A DNA stretch of 64,000 bases from Vogesella aquatica (GTDB lineage Bacteria; Pseudomonadota; Gammaproteobacteria; Burkholderiales; Chromobacteriaceae). The stretch spans positions 1 to 64,000 of the forward strand of contig NZ_JAQQLF010000009.1 in NCBI RefSeq assembly GCF_028548455.1, written 5' to 3'. Made by a program: the position numbers and the translations under genes. Under the pieces are notes generated by a model that had not been told where the DNA came from, did no database searches, and was given only the letters and a program-made list of their open reading frames with translations. The stretch's first letter is position 1. The number at the start of each line of letters is the position of its first letter. Shown in pieces: positions 35,863-44,966 of this stretch.

Positions 35863-37110
35863 TCAGGCCGATTGCGGCAGCAGGTCCGGGTCGTCGCGCT
35901 CGGCCATGGCCACCGCCACTTGCGGGCGCGCCATCCACACGAAGGCCAGCGCGGTCAGCACAGACAGCAGGGCAAAACCGGTGATGCCGCCGGCGATATA
36001 CGCCCAGCGGAACAGCTCGATGCCGATACCGTAGCCGGCCATGCACAGCATGCTCATGCCGGCCGACACCACGCCTTTGGGCAGCTGGCTGCTCATCAGC
36101 GCAAAGCGGTACAGCACACCAAAGGACAAGCCCTCGCCCACTGCCATCAGGCTCATGCCCAGCACCAGGAAGATGTGCTGGTAATGGCCATACAGTACGC
36201 CGGCCAGCATCAGCACCAGGCCGCCCACTACCGGCCACATGCCCAGCAGCACCGAGCGGCCCAGCGGCCAGGCTTCGGCGCGGGCGGCCAGCAGCAGGTT
36301 ACCGGCGATCAAGCCACCGAACACTGGCAGCTGCCACAGGCCGTATTCCAGCGTGCTCATGCCCAGGTCTTCTACCAGCAGCACCGGCGACAGCGCGATC
36401 CAGCCCATCAGCGGCAGCGCCAGCATCGGGATGCACAGTACCGACAACACAAAGCGGCGGTCGCGCAGCAGCTGCAGGTAGTCGCCGCCCATACGCGACA
36501 GCGGGCGCGGGTTGGCCGCAGGCTGTACGGTTTCCGGCATTTTCCACCACAGGCCCAGCAGCGCCAGCAGCGCGCAGGCCGCAATAAACAGGAAGCAGCT
36601 ACGCCACGGCGCCAGCTCGATCAGTGCGGCACCGGCCAGCGGGCCCACCATGGGGGCAATCAGCGCCACGTTCGCCATCAGCGCGGTAACGCGCACGGCG
36701 GTTTTCTCGGCGTAGGCTTCCTGCACCGCGGCATAGCCCACGGCGTTGATGAAGCACAGCCCCATGCCTTGCAGTACGCGCAGCGCCATATAGGCTTCGA
36801 TACTGCCCACCAGATAAGTGGCCAGGCAGCTCACGATAAAGAACACCACGCCGGAAAGCAGCACCGGGCGACGGCCGTAGCGGTCGGACAGCGGGCCGGT
36901 GAGCCACGATAGCGCCGCGCCGCCCAGCAGGAAGAAGGTCATCGACAGCGGCACCCAGCCGGCGTCCACGCCGAACTCGCGGGTAACTTGCAGCATGGCC
37001 GGCTGCGCCATGTCGTTGGCGATATAAACGGCAAACTCGAACAACACCAGGGCTAGCGGGAACAACAAGGTAGCAACAGACAGGTGGGCAATTTTATTAT
37101 TGGCAGACAA
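35863..37110 (-). CDS. mdfA: MdfA-like multidrug MFS exporter
   Basis: A 415-residue 12-helix transporter. The first helix reads FPLALVLFEFAVYIANDMAQPAML, with Glu25 and Asp33 at the places of MdfA Glu26 and Asp34, the proton/substrate carboxylates. SDRYGRRPVLL, RVLQGMGLCFINAVGYAAVQEAY and VTALMANVALIAPMVGPLAG match MdfA across the N-half. It is expected to export cationic and neutral lipophilic drugs by proton antiport. It stands alone between metG and apbC, and holds one GTTGGCCGCA-word copy. Confidence 0.85.
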   Translation of the reverse strand: MSANNKIAHLSVATLLFPLALVLFEFAVYIANDMAQPAMLQVTREFGVDAGWVPLSMTFFLLGGAALSWLTGPLSDRYGRRPVLLSGVVFFIVSCLATYLVGSIEAYMALRVLQGMGLCFINAVGYAAVQEAYAEKTAVRVTALMANVALIAPMVGPLAGAALIELAPWRSCFLFIAACALLALLGLWWKMPETVQPAANPRPLSRMGGDYLQLLRDRRFVLSVLCIPMLALPLMGWIALSPVLLVEDLGMSTLEYGLWQLPVFGGLIAGNLLLAARAEAWPLGRSVLLGMWPVVGGLVLMLAGVLYGHYQHIFLVLGMSLMAVGEGLSFGVLYRFALMSSQLPKGVVSAGMSMLCMAGYGIGIELFRWAYIAGGITGFALLSVLTALAFVWMARPQVAVAMAERDDPDLLPQSA

Positions 37111-37349
37111 AAGAACACCTCAAAAAACCATGACGCGGCAGCAAAGCACCGCGTCACGTTGACAAAAAGGCCGGGGATTCTACGCGAAATCAGCCACTTA
37201 GGCCAGCGCTTATTGCCAACGCACCGCCAGCGCAGGCGGCAGGCGGCGCTTTGGGCTATCATTTGCGGCATTCCCCGCGCCCCCGGCGCCTGTCGGCGGG
37301 CGCAAAACCTGATTAAAATAGTCGGGTAATCCCGACTTGGCGCACGAAT

Positions 37350-38498
37350 ATGTTCTCCCGACTAGGCAAACTGTTTGGCAGCCCTGCCAACACCGACACC
37401 CCACGGACACCCGACATGGCTCACAGCGACGCAGATATTCTGGCAGCCCTTGCCAACCTGATCGACCCGGATACCGGCAAGCCTTACCGCAAAGGCCTGG
37501 CCATCGCCTGCAACGACAGCAGCCGCCTGGCGCTCAGCGTCAAGCTGCCCTACCCGGCCAAAAGCCGCTTTGCCGAGATTGGCGCCCTGTTTACCGAAGC
37601 CTTGGCCCCGTTTGCCGACGGCCGCCCGGTAGAGGTTGATGTAAGCAGCCAGATCACCAGCCATGCCGCCCAGCGCGGCGTGCCGCTGCTGCCCGGTGTA
37701 AAGAACGTGATTGCGGTGTCGTCCGGCAAGGGCGGCGTGGGTAAATCCACCACTGCGGCCAACCTGGCACTGGCGCTGGCGGCAGAAGGCGCGCGGGTCG
37801 GCATTCTGGACGCCGACATCTATGGCCCGTCGCAGCCGCTGATGATGGGCCTGCAAGGGCAGAAACCCGAAGTAGTAGAAGGCAAACTCAAGCCGCTGGA
37901 AGCGCACGGCGTACAAACCATGTCCATCGGCTACCTGGTGGACGACGACCAGGCCATGGTATGGCGCGGCCCCATGGTGAGCCAGGCGCTGCAGCAGCTG
38001 CTCAATGACACGCTGTGGGACGAGCTGGACTATCTGGTCATCGACATGCCGCCGGGCACCGGCGACATCCAGCTGACGCTGTCGCAAAAAGTACCGGTGA
38101 CCGGTGCCATCGTGGTGACCACGCCGCAGGACATCGCGCTGATCGATGCCAAGAAAGGCCTGAAGATGTTCGAGAAGGTAGGCGTGCCCATCCTCGGCAT
38201 TGTGGAAAACATGGCCATGCACGTGTGCAGCCAGTGCGGCCACGAAGAGCACATCTTCGGCCACGGCGGCGCCGACAAGATGAGCGCGCAGTATGGCGTA
38301 GACGTACTGGGCTCGCTGCCGCTGGACTTGTCCATCCGCCTGTCTACCGACGAAGGCAAGCCCACCGTGGTGGCCGAGCCGGACGGCAAGCTGGCCACCC
38401 GCTACCAGCAAATCGCCCGCCGCGTGGCCGTGAAAGTAGGCGACAAGGCGCGTGACTTCTCCAGCAAGATGCCGAAGATCGTCATCCAGAACAGCTAG
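37350..38498 (+). CDS. apbC: Iron-sulfur cluster carrier protein ApbC/Mrp
   Basis: A 382-residue P-loop ATPase of the Mrp/NBP35 group. An N-terminal MIP18-like part (ILAALANLIDPDTGKPY) is followed by the deviant Walker A GKGGVGKSTTAANLALALA, then DADIYGPSQPLMMG, DMPPGTGDIQLTLSQ and the CxxC pair in HVCSQCGHEEHIFG, which holds the transferable [4Fe-4S] cluster. The ATG at 37350 gives a 22-residue extension ahead of the usual family start; the in-frame ATG at 37416 may be the real one. murI follows after 9 bases. Confidence 0.92.
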   Translation: MFSRLGKLFGSPANTDTPRTPDMAHSDADILAALANLIDPDTGKPYRKGLAIACNDSSRLALSVKLPYPAKSRFAEIGALFTEALAPFADGRPVEVDVSSQITSHAAQRGVPLLPGVKNVIAVSSGKGGVGKSTTAANLALALAAEGARVGILDADIYGPSQPLMMGLQGQKPEVVEGKLKPLEAHGVQTMSIGYLVDDDQAMVWRGPMVSQALQQLLNDTLWDELDYLVIDMPPGTGDIQLTLSQKVPVTGAIVVTTPQDIALIDAKKGLKMFEKVGVPILGIVENMAMHVCSQCGHEEHIFGHGGADKMSAQYGVDVLGSLPLDLSIRLSTDEGKPTVVAEPDGKLATRYQQIARRVAVKVGDKARDFSSKMPKIVIQNS

Positions 38499-38507
38499 GG
38501 CACACGC

Positions 38508-39296
38508 ATGATCGGCATGTTCGATTCCGGCCTGGGCGGCCTGTCGGTATGGCGCCAGCTGCGCCACGCCCTGCCACAGCAGGATGTGGTGTACCTGGCC
38601 GACCAGGGCTACTGCCCCTACGGCGAGCGCAGCCAGCCAGAGCTGATAGCGCGCGCCGAGGCCATTACCGCCTGGCTGCTGCAGCAAGGGGCGCAGCTGC
38701 TGCTGATCGCCTGCAACACCGCCACCAGCGCCGCCGCGCGACACCTGCGCGAACGCTATCCGCAGCTACCCATCGTTGGCATGGAGCCGGCCATCAAGCC
38801 CGCCGTACTGGCCAGCCAGAGCGGCCGTGTGGGCGTGCTGGCCACCCACGCCACCTTGCAGGGCGACAAGTTCCGCCAGCTGGTGGCGCAGTTTGCCGGC
38901 GACACGCTGGTGGTGCCGCAAGCCGGCAAGGGTTTTGTCGAGCTGGTGGAAGCGGGCGAGCTGGACAGCGAGCGCAGCCGCGCAGTAGTTGGCCGCGCGC
39001 TGGCCCCGCTACTGGAACAAGGCGTAGACCACGTGGTGCTGGGCTGTACCCACTACCCGTTTCTGGCGCCGCTAGTACGCCAGCTGCTACCGGCGCACAT
39101 CGACATCATCGACCCCACCGACGCGGTGATCCGCCAGACCCTACGCCTGATGCAGCAACACGGCCTGGCTGCGGCCAGCGGCCCTGCGGCCAACTACCGC
39201 TTTGCCAGCACCGGCCAGCCCGGCAATATGGCCCACTTCCTGCAGCACACGCTGGGCACCATGGCACAGGTGGAATATATCGATTTGCCCGGCTAA
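38508..39296 (+). CDS. murI: Glutamate racemase
   Basis: A 262-residue cofactor-free racemase that makes D-glutamate for peptidoglycan. IGMFDSGLGGLSVWRQL, the first catalytic Cys in IACNTATSAA, the second in VLGCTHYPFL, and GMEPAIKPA are all present. It starts nine bases after apbC and is probably co-transcribed; a terminator follows. Confidence 0.95.
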   Translation: MIGMFDSGLGGLSVWRQLRHALPQQDVVYLADQGYCPYGERSQPELIARAEAITAWLLQQGAQLLLIACNTATSAAARHLRERYPQLPIVGMEPAIKPAVLASQSGRVGVLATHATLQGDKFRQLVAQFAGDTLVVPQAGKGFVELVEAGELDSERSRAVVGRALAPLLEQGVDHVVLGCTHYPFLAPLVRQLLPAHIDIIDPTDAVIRQTLRLMQQHGLAAASGPAANYRFASTGQPGNMAHFLQHTLGTMAQVEYIDLPG

Positions 39297-39317
39297 CACC
39301 GGCACCTCTCGCCACAA

Positions 39318-39350
39318 CAGGCCCGGGCACACCCCGGGCCTGTGGCTTTT
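39318..39350 (+). terminator. Rho-independent terminator of apbC-murI
   Basis: Stem CAGGCCCGGG / CCCGGGCCTG with a 5-base loop, then TGTGGCTTTTC. Confidence 0.75.
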
Positions 39351-39497
39351 CAGCGCTGCTTACAACAGATGTCATGCAAGCGGACTGACAGAAAAATACC
39401 TCAGGTTTTACCCGCCACCGCCGATAAGCAAACATGGGGCAGCACACGGCAACGCCAGTGAATGCAAGGCCCCTGGGCAAGGCAGGAGGAAGACATC

Positions 39498-39722
39498 ATG
39501 GGTAATCTGAACTGGTATGCCGGCCTGCGCGAGCAAGCTGCTTATCAACAAGCCGCTGCCATGCTCAAAGCAATTGAAGAACATAAACAGGCTATAGCCA
39601 GGCTGGAAACCAGCCTGGCAACCCTGGGCGACATCGTGGATCTGGCACGCGTAGACCGCATGGCCGCCCAGCTACTGGTAGAAGAGCGCCTATCAATAAG
39701 CGACCACAAACAGAGCGGTTAA
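39498..39722 (+). CDS. Small hypothetical coiled-coil protein
   Basis: A 74-residue hydrophilic protein. Residues 15-60 (AAYQQAAAMLKAIEEHKQAI, ARLETSLATLGDIVDLARVD) have heptad-like leucine/alanine spacing and should be alpha-helical. GGAGGAAGACATC precedes the ATG at 39498. It is followed by a terminator, so it is a monocistronic gene. No family recognised. Confidence 0.65.
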   Translation: MGNLNWYAGLREQAAYQQAAAMLKAIEEHKQAIARLETSLATLGDIVDLARVDRMAAQLLVEERLSISDHKQSG

Positions 39723-39763
39723 ACCGCCTACCATAGTCTGATACCGCAAGGTGCCAACTATAA

Positions 39764-39791
39764 CGGCCAGCCCTGGCAACAGGGTTGGCCG
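39764..39791 (+). terminator. Terminator between convergent genes
   Basis: 12-bp stem CGGCCAGCCCTG / CAGGGTTGGCCG (one G-U pair), loop GCAA, then CTCTTCTTT. The right arm contains GTTGGCCGCT, again one base off the abundant decamer. Confidence 0.75.
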
Positions 39792-39811
39792 CTCTTCTTT
39801 GTCGCTACCGG

Positions 39812-40639
39812 CTAGCGCAGCTGCGGATAGCTTAGCCAGGCCAGATGCAGCACATTAAAGCCCGTGTGCAGCAAGATGGCGTAGCCCAGCCGCCCCGTGG
39901 CGGCATACAGCAGCGCGTACGCCGCCCCTGCCAATGTCGCCACCAGTGCCCACAACACACCAGCGGGCACGTGTACCAGGCCAAACAGTACCGCCGATAA
40001 AGTGCAGCGCTGCCACAGCGGCCAGCGTGCCGCCGCCGCAAACACGCCCTGGCGAAACAGCGCCTCCTCCGGCAAGGACACCAGCAGCAGGTTGGCCGCT
40101 AGCCAAGGCAGCCACCAAGCCGGCCATTTGGGCTGCCAGGCCAGCAAGCCGCCAGCCAGTGCCAAGCCCAGCGCGGCAAACAGGCAGGCAACGCACGCTA
40201 GCAGCCAGTGGCCACGCTTTGCCACCGCGGGTAAAGCGACACGCGGCAGGCACAGCAGCAGCCACAAACCGGCCAGCCCCTTATCCCAGTGCCAGTACAG
40301 CGTGTAAGATTTGCTGTTGTCAGCCAGCACGCCCTGCCACCAGCGCGGCGGGTAAAAGCCGGGCAAGGCGTGCAGTGCCAAGGTCAATATCAGCGTCACC
40401 GCCAGCAGCCACGGCCAGCGCGCCCGTGGCCAACGCAGGCACAGCCACGCGGCCAAGCCCAGCAGCCCGTAAGCCAAGCCAGCTAACGGCGCCAGCACGC
40501 CCGCCCACAGCGCCACGGCTGAAGCCGGCACGGCCACGCCCAGCGCCAGCCGGCGCTGCCCGGCCAGGGCCGCCAGCAGGGCAATGGCCAGCAGCGTAAA
40601 GGCGGCCAGCACAGGCCAATCAGGTACGGTATAAGGCAT
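39812..40639 (-). CDS. CPBP-family intramembrane metalloprotease
   Basis: A 275-residue protein with seven or eight membrane segments, rich in Ala, Leu and Trp. The C-terminal third carries the CPBP (Abi/CAAX-protease) motifs: LPEEALFRQGVFA (catalytic Glu pair), FGLVHVPAG (His) and LHTGFNVLHLAW (second His). Such proteins are relatives of type II CAAX prenyl proteases; in bacteria the substrate is usually unknown, with roles in bacteriocin immunity or protein secretion. No bacteriocin-like gene is nearby. The motifs are intact. Confidence 0.82.
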   Translation of the reverse strand: MPYTVPDWPVLAAFTLLAIALLAALAGQRRLALGVAVPASAVALWAGVLAPLAGLAYGLLGLAAWLCLRWPRARWPWLLAVTLILTLALHALPGFYPPRWWQGVLADNSKSYTLYWHWDKGLAGLWLLLCLPRVALPAVAKRGHWLLACVACLFAALGLALAGGLLAWQPKWPAWWLPWLAANLLLVSLPEEALFRQGVFAAAARWPLWQRCTLSAVLFGLVHVPAGVLWALVATLAGAAYALLYAATGRLGYAILLHTGFNVLHLAWLSYPQLR

Positions 40640-40690
40640 GTCAGGGCAAATAAGCAGTAAAGCGCGCCAGTGTAGCGCAAGGCCAAAGCA

Positions 40691-40721
40691 CTGCGGCCAA
40701 CCCTGCTCAGGTTGGCCGCAA
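40691..40721. repeat. Inverted pair of the GTTGGCCGCA decamer
   Basis: TGCGGCCAACC (40692-40702) and GGTTGGCCGCA (40710-40720) face each other across a 7-base loop. The hairpin lies between the metY stop and the CPBP gene start, both on the minus strand. It has exact copies of the decamer on both arms and may serve as the metY terminator. Confidence 0.8.
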
Positions 40722-40756
40722 CGGTACCACCAGGGTGGGCCGGTACGGCCCGCTGC

Positions 40757-42040
40757 TTATGCCGGGCGCGCGGCCGCGTCCAGCGCCTGCACCACGTCTG
40801 CCAGAATATCGTCCACGTGCTCGATGCCGATGGACAGGCGGATCAGCTCCGGCTTCACGCCGGCCTTCAGCTGTTCTTGCGGCGACAGCTGACGGTGGGT
40901 GGTAGATGCCGGGTGGCAGGCCAGGCTCTTGGCGTCGCCAATATTCACCAGACGGGTCACCAGCTGCAGCGCATCGATAAAGCGGCCGCCCGCTTCAACC
41001 CCGCCCTTGATACCGAAAGACAGGATGCCGGACGCGCGGCCGCCCATGTACTTGTCCACCAGCGGCCGGCTGGGGTGGCCTTCCAGCGCGGCGTACTCGA
41101 CCCATTCCACCGCCGGGTGCTGCTGCAGGTACTGTGCCACTTTCAGCGTGTTGTCGCAGATGCGGTCCAGGCGCAGTGCCAGTGTTTCGATACCCAGCAG
41201 GATCTGGTGCGCGTTGAACGGCGAGATGGCGGCGCCCATATTGCGCAGCGGCACCACGCGGGCACGGGCGATGTAAGCCGCCGCGCCCAGTACTTCTACA
41301 TAATTCACGCCGTGGTAGCTGACGTCCGGCGTGTTCAGGCGCACAAAGCGCTCTTTGTGCTCGCCCCACGGGAACTTGCCGCTATCGACGATGATGCCGC
41401 CGATGCTGGTGCCGTGGCCACCCAGGTATTTGGTAAGGCTGTGTACCACGATGTCGGCGCCGTGCTCGAACGGGCGGCATAGATAAGGCGACGGTACGGT
41501 GTTGTCCACGATCAGCGGCAGGCCGTGCTTGTGCGCCTCGTCGGCAAAGGCGCCGAAATCCACCACATTGCCCAGCGGGTTGCCGATGGACTCGCAGAAT
41601 ACCGCCTTGGTGTTGGCGTCCACGTTGGCCGCAATGTCCTGCGGACGCGCCGGGTCGATAAAGCGCACGGTAATGCCCAGCTGCGGGAAGGTGTGGGCAA
41701 ACAGGTTGTAGGTGCCGCCGTACAGCGTGCTGGTGGCGATGATGTTGTCACCGGCCTCGGCGATGGTCTGGATGGCGTAGCTGATGGCCGCCATGCCCGA
41801 CGCCACCGCCAGCGCACCAATACCGCCTTCCAGCGCGGCGACGCGCTTTTCCAGCACGTCGGTGGTGGGGTTCATGATGCGGGTGTAGATATTGCCCTGC
41901 ACTTTGAGGTCGAACAGGTCGGCACCGTGCTGGGTACTGTCGAAAGCGTAGCTGGTGGTCTGGTACAGCGGTACCGCTACGGCTTTGGTGGTCGGGTCGG
42001 GGCTATAGCCGCCGTGTACTGCGAGTGTTTCCAGTTTCAT
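40757..42040 (-). CDS. metY: O-acetylhomoserine sulfhydrylase (MetY type)
   Basis: A 427-residue PLP enzyme of the Cys/Met-metabolism family. It begins KLETLAVHGGYSPDPTTKAVAVPLYQTTSYAFDS. The PLP site is VVHSLTKYLGGHGTSIGG (Lys), with YTRIMNPTTDVLEKRVAALEGG at the N-side and LACHPASTTHRQLSPQEQLKAGV near the end. It makes homocysteine (or methionine with methanethiol) from O-acetylhomoserine. It stands alone; no SAM or other riboswitch is evident upstream. The third gene of methionine use in this window besides metG and the initiator tRNAs. Confidence 0.92.
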   Translation of the reverse strand: MKLETLAVHGGYSPDPTTKAVAVPLYQTTSYAFDSTQHGADLFDLKVQGNIYTRIMNPTTDVLEKRVAALEGGIGALAVASGMAAISYAIQTIAEAGDNIIATSTLYGGTYNLFAHTFPQLGITVRFIDPARPQDIAANVDANTKAVFCESIGNPLGNVVDFGAFADEAHKHGLPLIVDNTVPSPYLCRPFEHGADIVVHSLTKYLGGHGTSIGGIIVDSGKFPWGEHKERFVRLNTPDVSYHGVNYVEVLGAAAYIARARVVPLRNMGAAISPFNAHQILLGIETLALRLDRICDNTLKVAQYLQQHPAVEWVEYAALEGHPSRPLVDKYMGGRASGILSFGIKGGVEAGGRFIDALQLVTRLVNIGDAKSLACHPASTTHRQLSPQEQLKAGVKPELIRLSIGIEHVDDILADVVQALDAAARPA

Positions 42041-42229
42041 CTTTGTAGATCCCTAGGGCTTGTTATCGCCGGCCGCATCATGGCAGGCCGCAGGCCATAC
42101 CTTAACGTCATGCTGCCACAAGATAAAGCAGGATTTATGCAAAGCATTGCAGGCCGGCAGGGCTAGCTGCAGTCAAGCCAAGTTGCCCACCAGCAGCTAT
42201 GCTTTCATAAAACAAGATCAGGGTTCCCC

Positions 42230-44845
42230 ATGCCGCAACAACGCTTTCCACTGGCACGCACCGTCAGCCACCAAATGTTCTGGCTACAGTCATTACTGGT
42301 TGTACTGCTGCTCAGTGCCATGGCCTTCCTGCATTATTACAACGACGGCCAGGCCACACTGCTGGCCGAGGAAAGCCGCCGCCACGCACGCGAACAGCAG
42401 CAACTGGGCGATACCGTGTCGCGCCTGGGCGACCTGCACAACCGGCTGATCCTGCTGGTAGAGGAGCAAGAGGCCGAACAGCTAAACCCCGCAGATATCG
42501 TGCGCCGCAAGCTCAGCCTGCAACAGGCACTGAACCAGCTCACCCAGGATACCCTGGCGCTGGGCGAGCAAACGCGGCAAAGCCCGGCGCTGGCCGGCCT
42601 GGTGCGCGACATACAGGCCGACCTGTTGCGCTACCACGCCCAGGCTGGCAGCCTGCTGCAACTGCTACCCAGCGAAACCGAGGCGGCAGAAGACCAGGCG
42701 CTGGTGATCAGCCGCCGTGTCACCGGGGATATAGAAAAGCTGCGCAAGCTGGCACGCAAACAGCGGGATATGTCCATCCGCCATTTCGAAACCAGCTTGC
42801 AGGCCACACTGCACACCGGCCACCAGTTGCAAAACATCCTGTTGGGCCTATTACTCGCTGCGCTGGCACTGATTGGCTGGCGTATGCACCGCATTGGCCG
42901 CAACCTGCAGCACACCGAAGCCTTGCTGATGGCGCTGGGCCATGGCGATACCAGCATGGAGCCACCGCTAGGCGACGCCTTGTTCCAGCCGGTATTTAAT
43001 GCCCTGCGCCGTTTCCGCGAGCTGCTGCTCAACCAGCAAGCACTGCTGGCCAGCAGTGAAGCCCAGCAGCAAAAGCTGGAATGCATGGTAGACGAGCGCA
43101 CTGCCCACTTGCAGCAGGCCAACCGCCAGCTGGAAGACGAAATCAGCCAGCGCCAGCAAGCAGAAAAACGGCGCCGGCTGTACGAAATGGTGTTCGAACA
43201 CACCGAAGACGCCGTCATCATCACCACCCCCGATACCCACATCGTTGCGGCCAACCCTGCCTACCAGCTGATGACCGGCATGACACTGGACGAACTGTGC
43301 GGCAAACGCCCGCCCATTGCCCGCTCCGGCCACCACGACCGCCAGTTCTACCAGCAACTGTGGCAGGAGCTGGCCATTGCCGGCCGCTGGCAAGGTGAAA
43401 TCGTTAACCGCCATACCGACGGCAGCCTGGTACATGCCCTGCTCGCCATCAATGCGGCCACCGAACCTGACGGCACAGTGACGCACTACGTGGGCATCCT
43501 GTCCGATATCACCCAGCTCAAGCTGGCCGAAAACCAGCTACGCCGCCTGGCCTACTACGACCCGCTCACGGCCTTGCCCAACCGCGTGCTGCTGAAAGAC
43601 CGCCTGGCGCACGAGATAGACATTGCCCGCGAAGAAAAGCGCAGCTTTGCCACCATGCTGCTGGACCTGGACCGCTTCAAGTACGTGAACGACACACTGG
43701 GGCATAAAGCCGGCGACGAACTGCTGATGGACGTGGCCGAGCGCCTGCGCGGCACGGTAAGGCTGGAAGACACGGTAGCCCGGCTATCGGGTGACGAGTT
43801 CTGCATCATCTTGCGCGACTGTAGCCCTTCCCAGGTCGCCCGCACCGCCGAAGCCATCGTCACCGTACTGAACCTGCCCTTCCGCCTGGAGGCACGCGAC
43901 GCCGAGGTAGGCGCCAGCATCGGTATTGCCATGTTCCCTGGCGACGGCGAAAGCAGTGAAAACCTGATGAAAAATGCCGACGCCGCCATGTACCAGGCCA
44001 AAGCGCTGGGGCGCAACCGCTATTGTTTCTTCGAGCCCGCGATCGAGGCACGCTTGCGCGATGAAATGGAGCTCTTCACCCAGCTGCGCCACGCCATAGA
44101 AGAGCAGCAGTTTGTACTGCATTACCAGCCCATCATCCCGCTGGCAGAAGGGCTGGGCAGCTACGGCGAGGCACTGCTGCGCTGGCCGGGCGGCGGCAGC
44201 CAGGCTTCGCCTGGCGTGTTTATCCCCTTTGCCGAACAGCATGGCCTGATAGAGGGCATAGGCGATTTCGTGCTGGAAGCTGCCAGCCACTTTGTGGCCA
44301 CCAGCATAGAACAAGGCTTGCCGCAAAGCATCAGCATCAACCTGTCTGCCCGCCAGCTAGCCTTGAGCGACCTGCCAGAGCGCCTGAGCCAGGCCGTGTC
44401 AAAGCATGGCATACCGGCGTCTGCCATCGAGCTGGAGCTGACCGAATCATCGCTGATCCAGAACCTGCAAGCCATTTCGGTAACGCTCACCCGGCTACGC
44501 CAGGCAGGGTTCCGCATCGCCATCGATGACTTTGGCGCGGGCTACTCCTCGCTGAACTACCTGGTGGAGCTGCCGGTAGACAAGGTAAAAATCGACCAGC
44601 GCTTTATCTGGAGCCTGTTCAACAGCCCGCGCAACCAGGCGGTAGTCAAAGCCATCCTGTCGCTGGCACACACCATCGGCATCCAGACGGTGGCCGAAGG
44701 CGTGGAAACCGCCGAGCAGCTGGCCTTCCTGCAAGCGCATGGCTGCCACTACGTGCAGGGCTACTACCTGGCCCGGCCCATGAGCCAGCAAGACTTCCTG
44801 ACCTTCCAGCAGCTAGGCACGGCCAATATGACACCTGCGGGCTAA
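42230..44845 (+). CDS. PAS-GGDEF-EAL cyclic-di-GMP protein with periplasmic sensor
   Basis: An 871-residue membrane protein. TM1 (about 17-35) and TM2 (about 200-220) enclose a helical periplasmic region. A coiled coil, a PAS domain (about 320-440; VFEHTEDAVIITTPDTHIVA), a GGDEF domain (about 445-600) and an EAL domain (about 610-865) follow. The diguanylate cyclase motif is SGDEF, a tolerated variant. The EAL domain keeps EALLRW, NLSARQL, DDFGAGYSSLNYL and AEGVET, so phosphodiesterase activity is likely; net output cannot be told. Coiled-coil and PAS suggest response to a small molecule or redox cue. Single gene. Confidence 0.9.
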   Translation: MPQQRFPLARTVSHQMFWLQSLLVVLLLSAMAFLHYYNDGQATLLAEESRRHAREQQQLGDTVSRLGDLHNRLILLVEEQEAEQLNPADIVRRKLSLQQALNQLTQDTLALGEQTRQSPALAGLVRDIQADLLRYHAQAGSLLQLLPSETEAAEDQALVISRRVTGDIEKLRKLARKQRDMSIRHFETSLQATLHTGHQLQNILLGLLLAALALIGWRMHRIGRNLQHTEALLMALGHGDTSMEPPLGDALFQPVFNALRRFRELLLNQQALLASSEAQQQKLECMVDERTAHLQQANRQLEDEISQRQQAEKRRRLYEMVFEHTEDAVIITTPDTHIVAANPAYQLMTGMTLDELCGKRPPIARSGHHDRQFYQQLWQELAIAGRWQGEIVNRHTDGSLVHALLAINAATEPDGTVTHYVGILSDITQLKLAENQLRRLAYYDPLTALPNRVLLKDRLAHEIDIAREEKRSFATMLLDLDRFKYVNDTLGHKAGDELLMDVAERLRGTVRLEDTVARLSGDEFCIILRDCSPSQVARTAEAIVTVLNLPFRLEARDAEVGASIGIAMFPGDGESSENLMKNADAAMYQAKALGRNRYCFFEPAIEARLRDEMELFTQLRHAIEEQQFVLHYQPIIPLAEGLGSYGEALLRWPGGGSQASPGVFIPFAEQHGLIEGIGDFVLEAASHFVATSIEQGLPQSISINLSARQLALSDLPERLSQAVSKHGIPASAIELELTESSLIQNLQAISVTLTRLRQAGFRIAIDDFGAGYSSLNYLVELPVDKVKIDQRFIWSLFNSPRNQAVVKAILSLAHTIGIQTVAEGVETAEQLAFLQAHGCHYVQGYYLARPMSQQDFLTFQQLGTANMTPAG

Positions 44846-44886
44846 GCCGCGGCCAAACTGCCCGCAGCGCTAGCATCTGGCGAAAA

Positions 44887-44919
44887 ACAAAACCCCTGCC
44901 AGCTTGGCAGGGGTTTTGT
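44887..44919. terminator. Bidirectional rho-independent terminator
   Basis: Perfect 15-bp stem ACAAAACCCCTGCCA / TGGCAGGGGTTTTGT with a 3-base loop between convergent genes. Confidence 0.92.
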
Positions 44920-44966
44920 CTATCGGGCAGCTATTGCACGACAACGGCGGGGGCACTGGTCTGGCG

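Noticed and set aside
42041-42229. Possible SAM-type riboswitch before metY
   Set aside because: No conserved SAM-I or SAM-II core could be found in the minus-strand leader.
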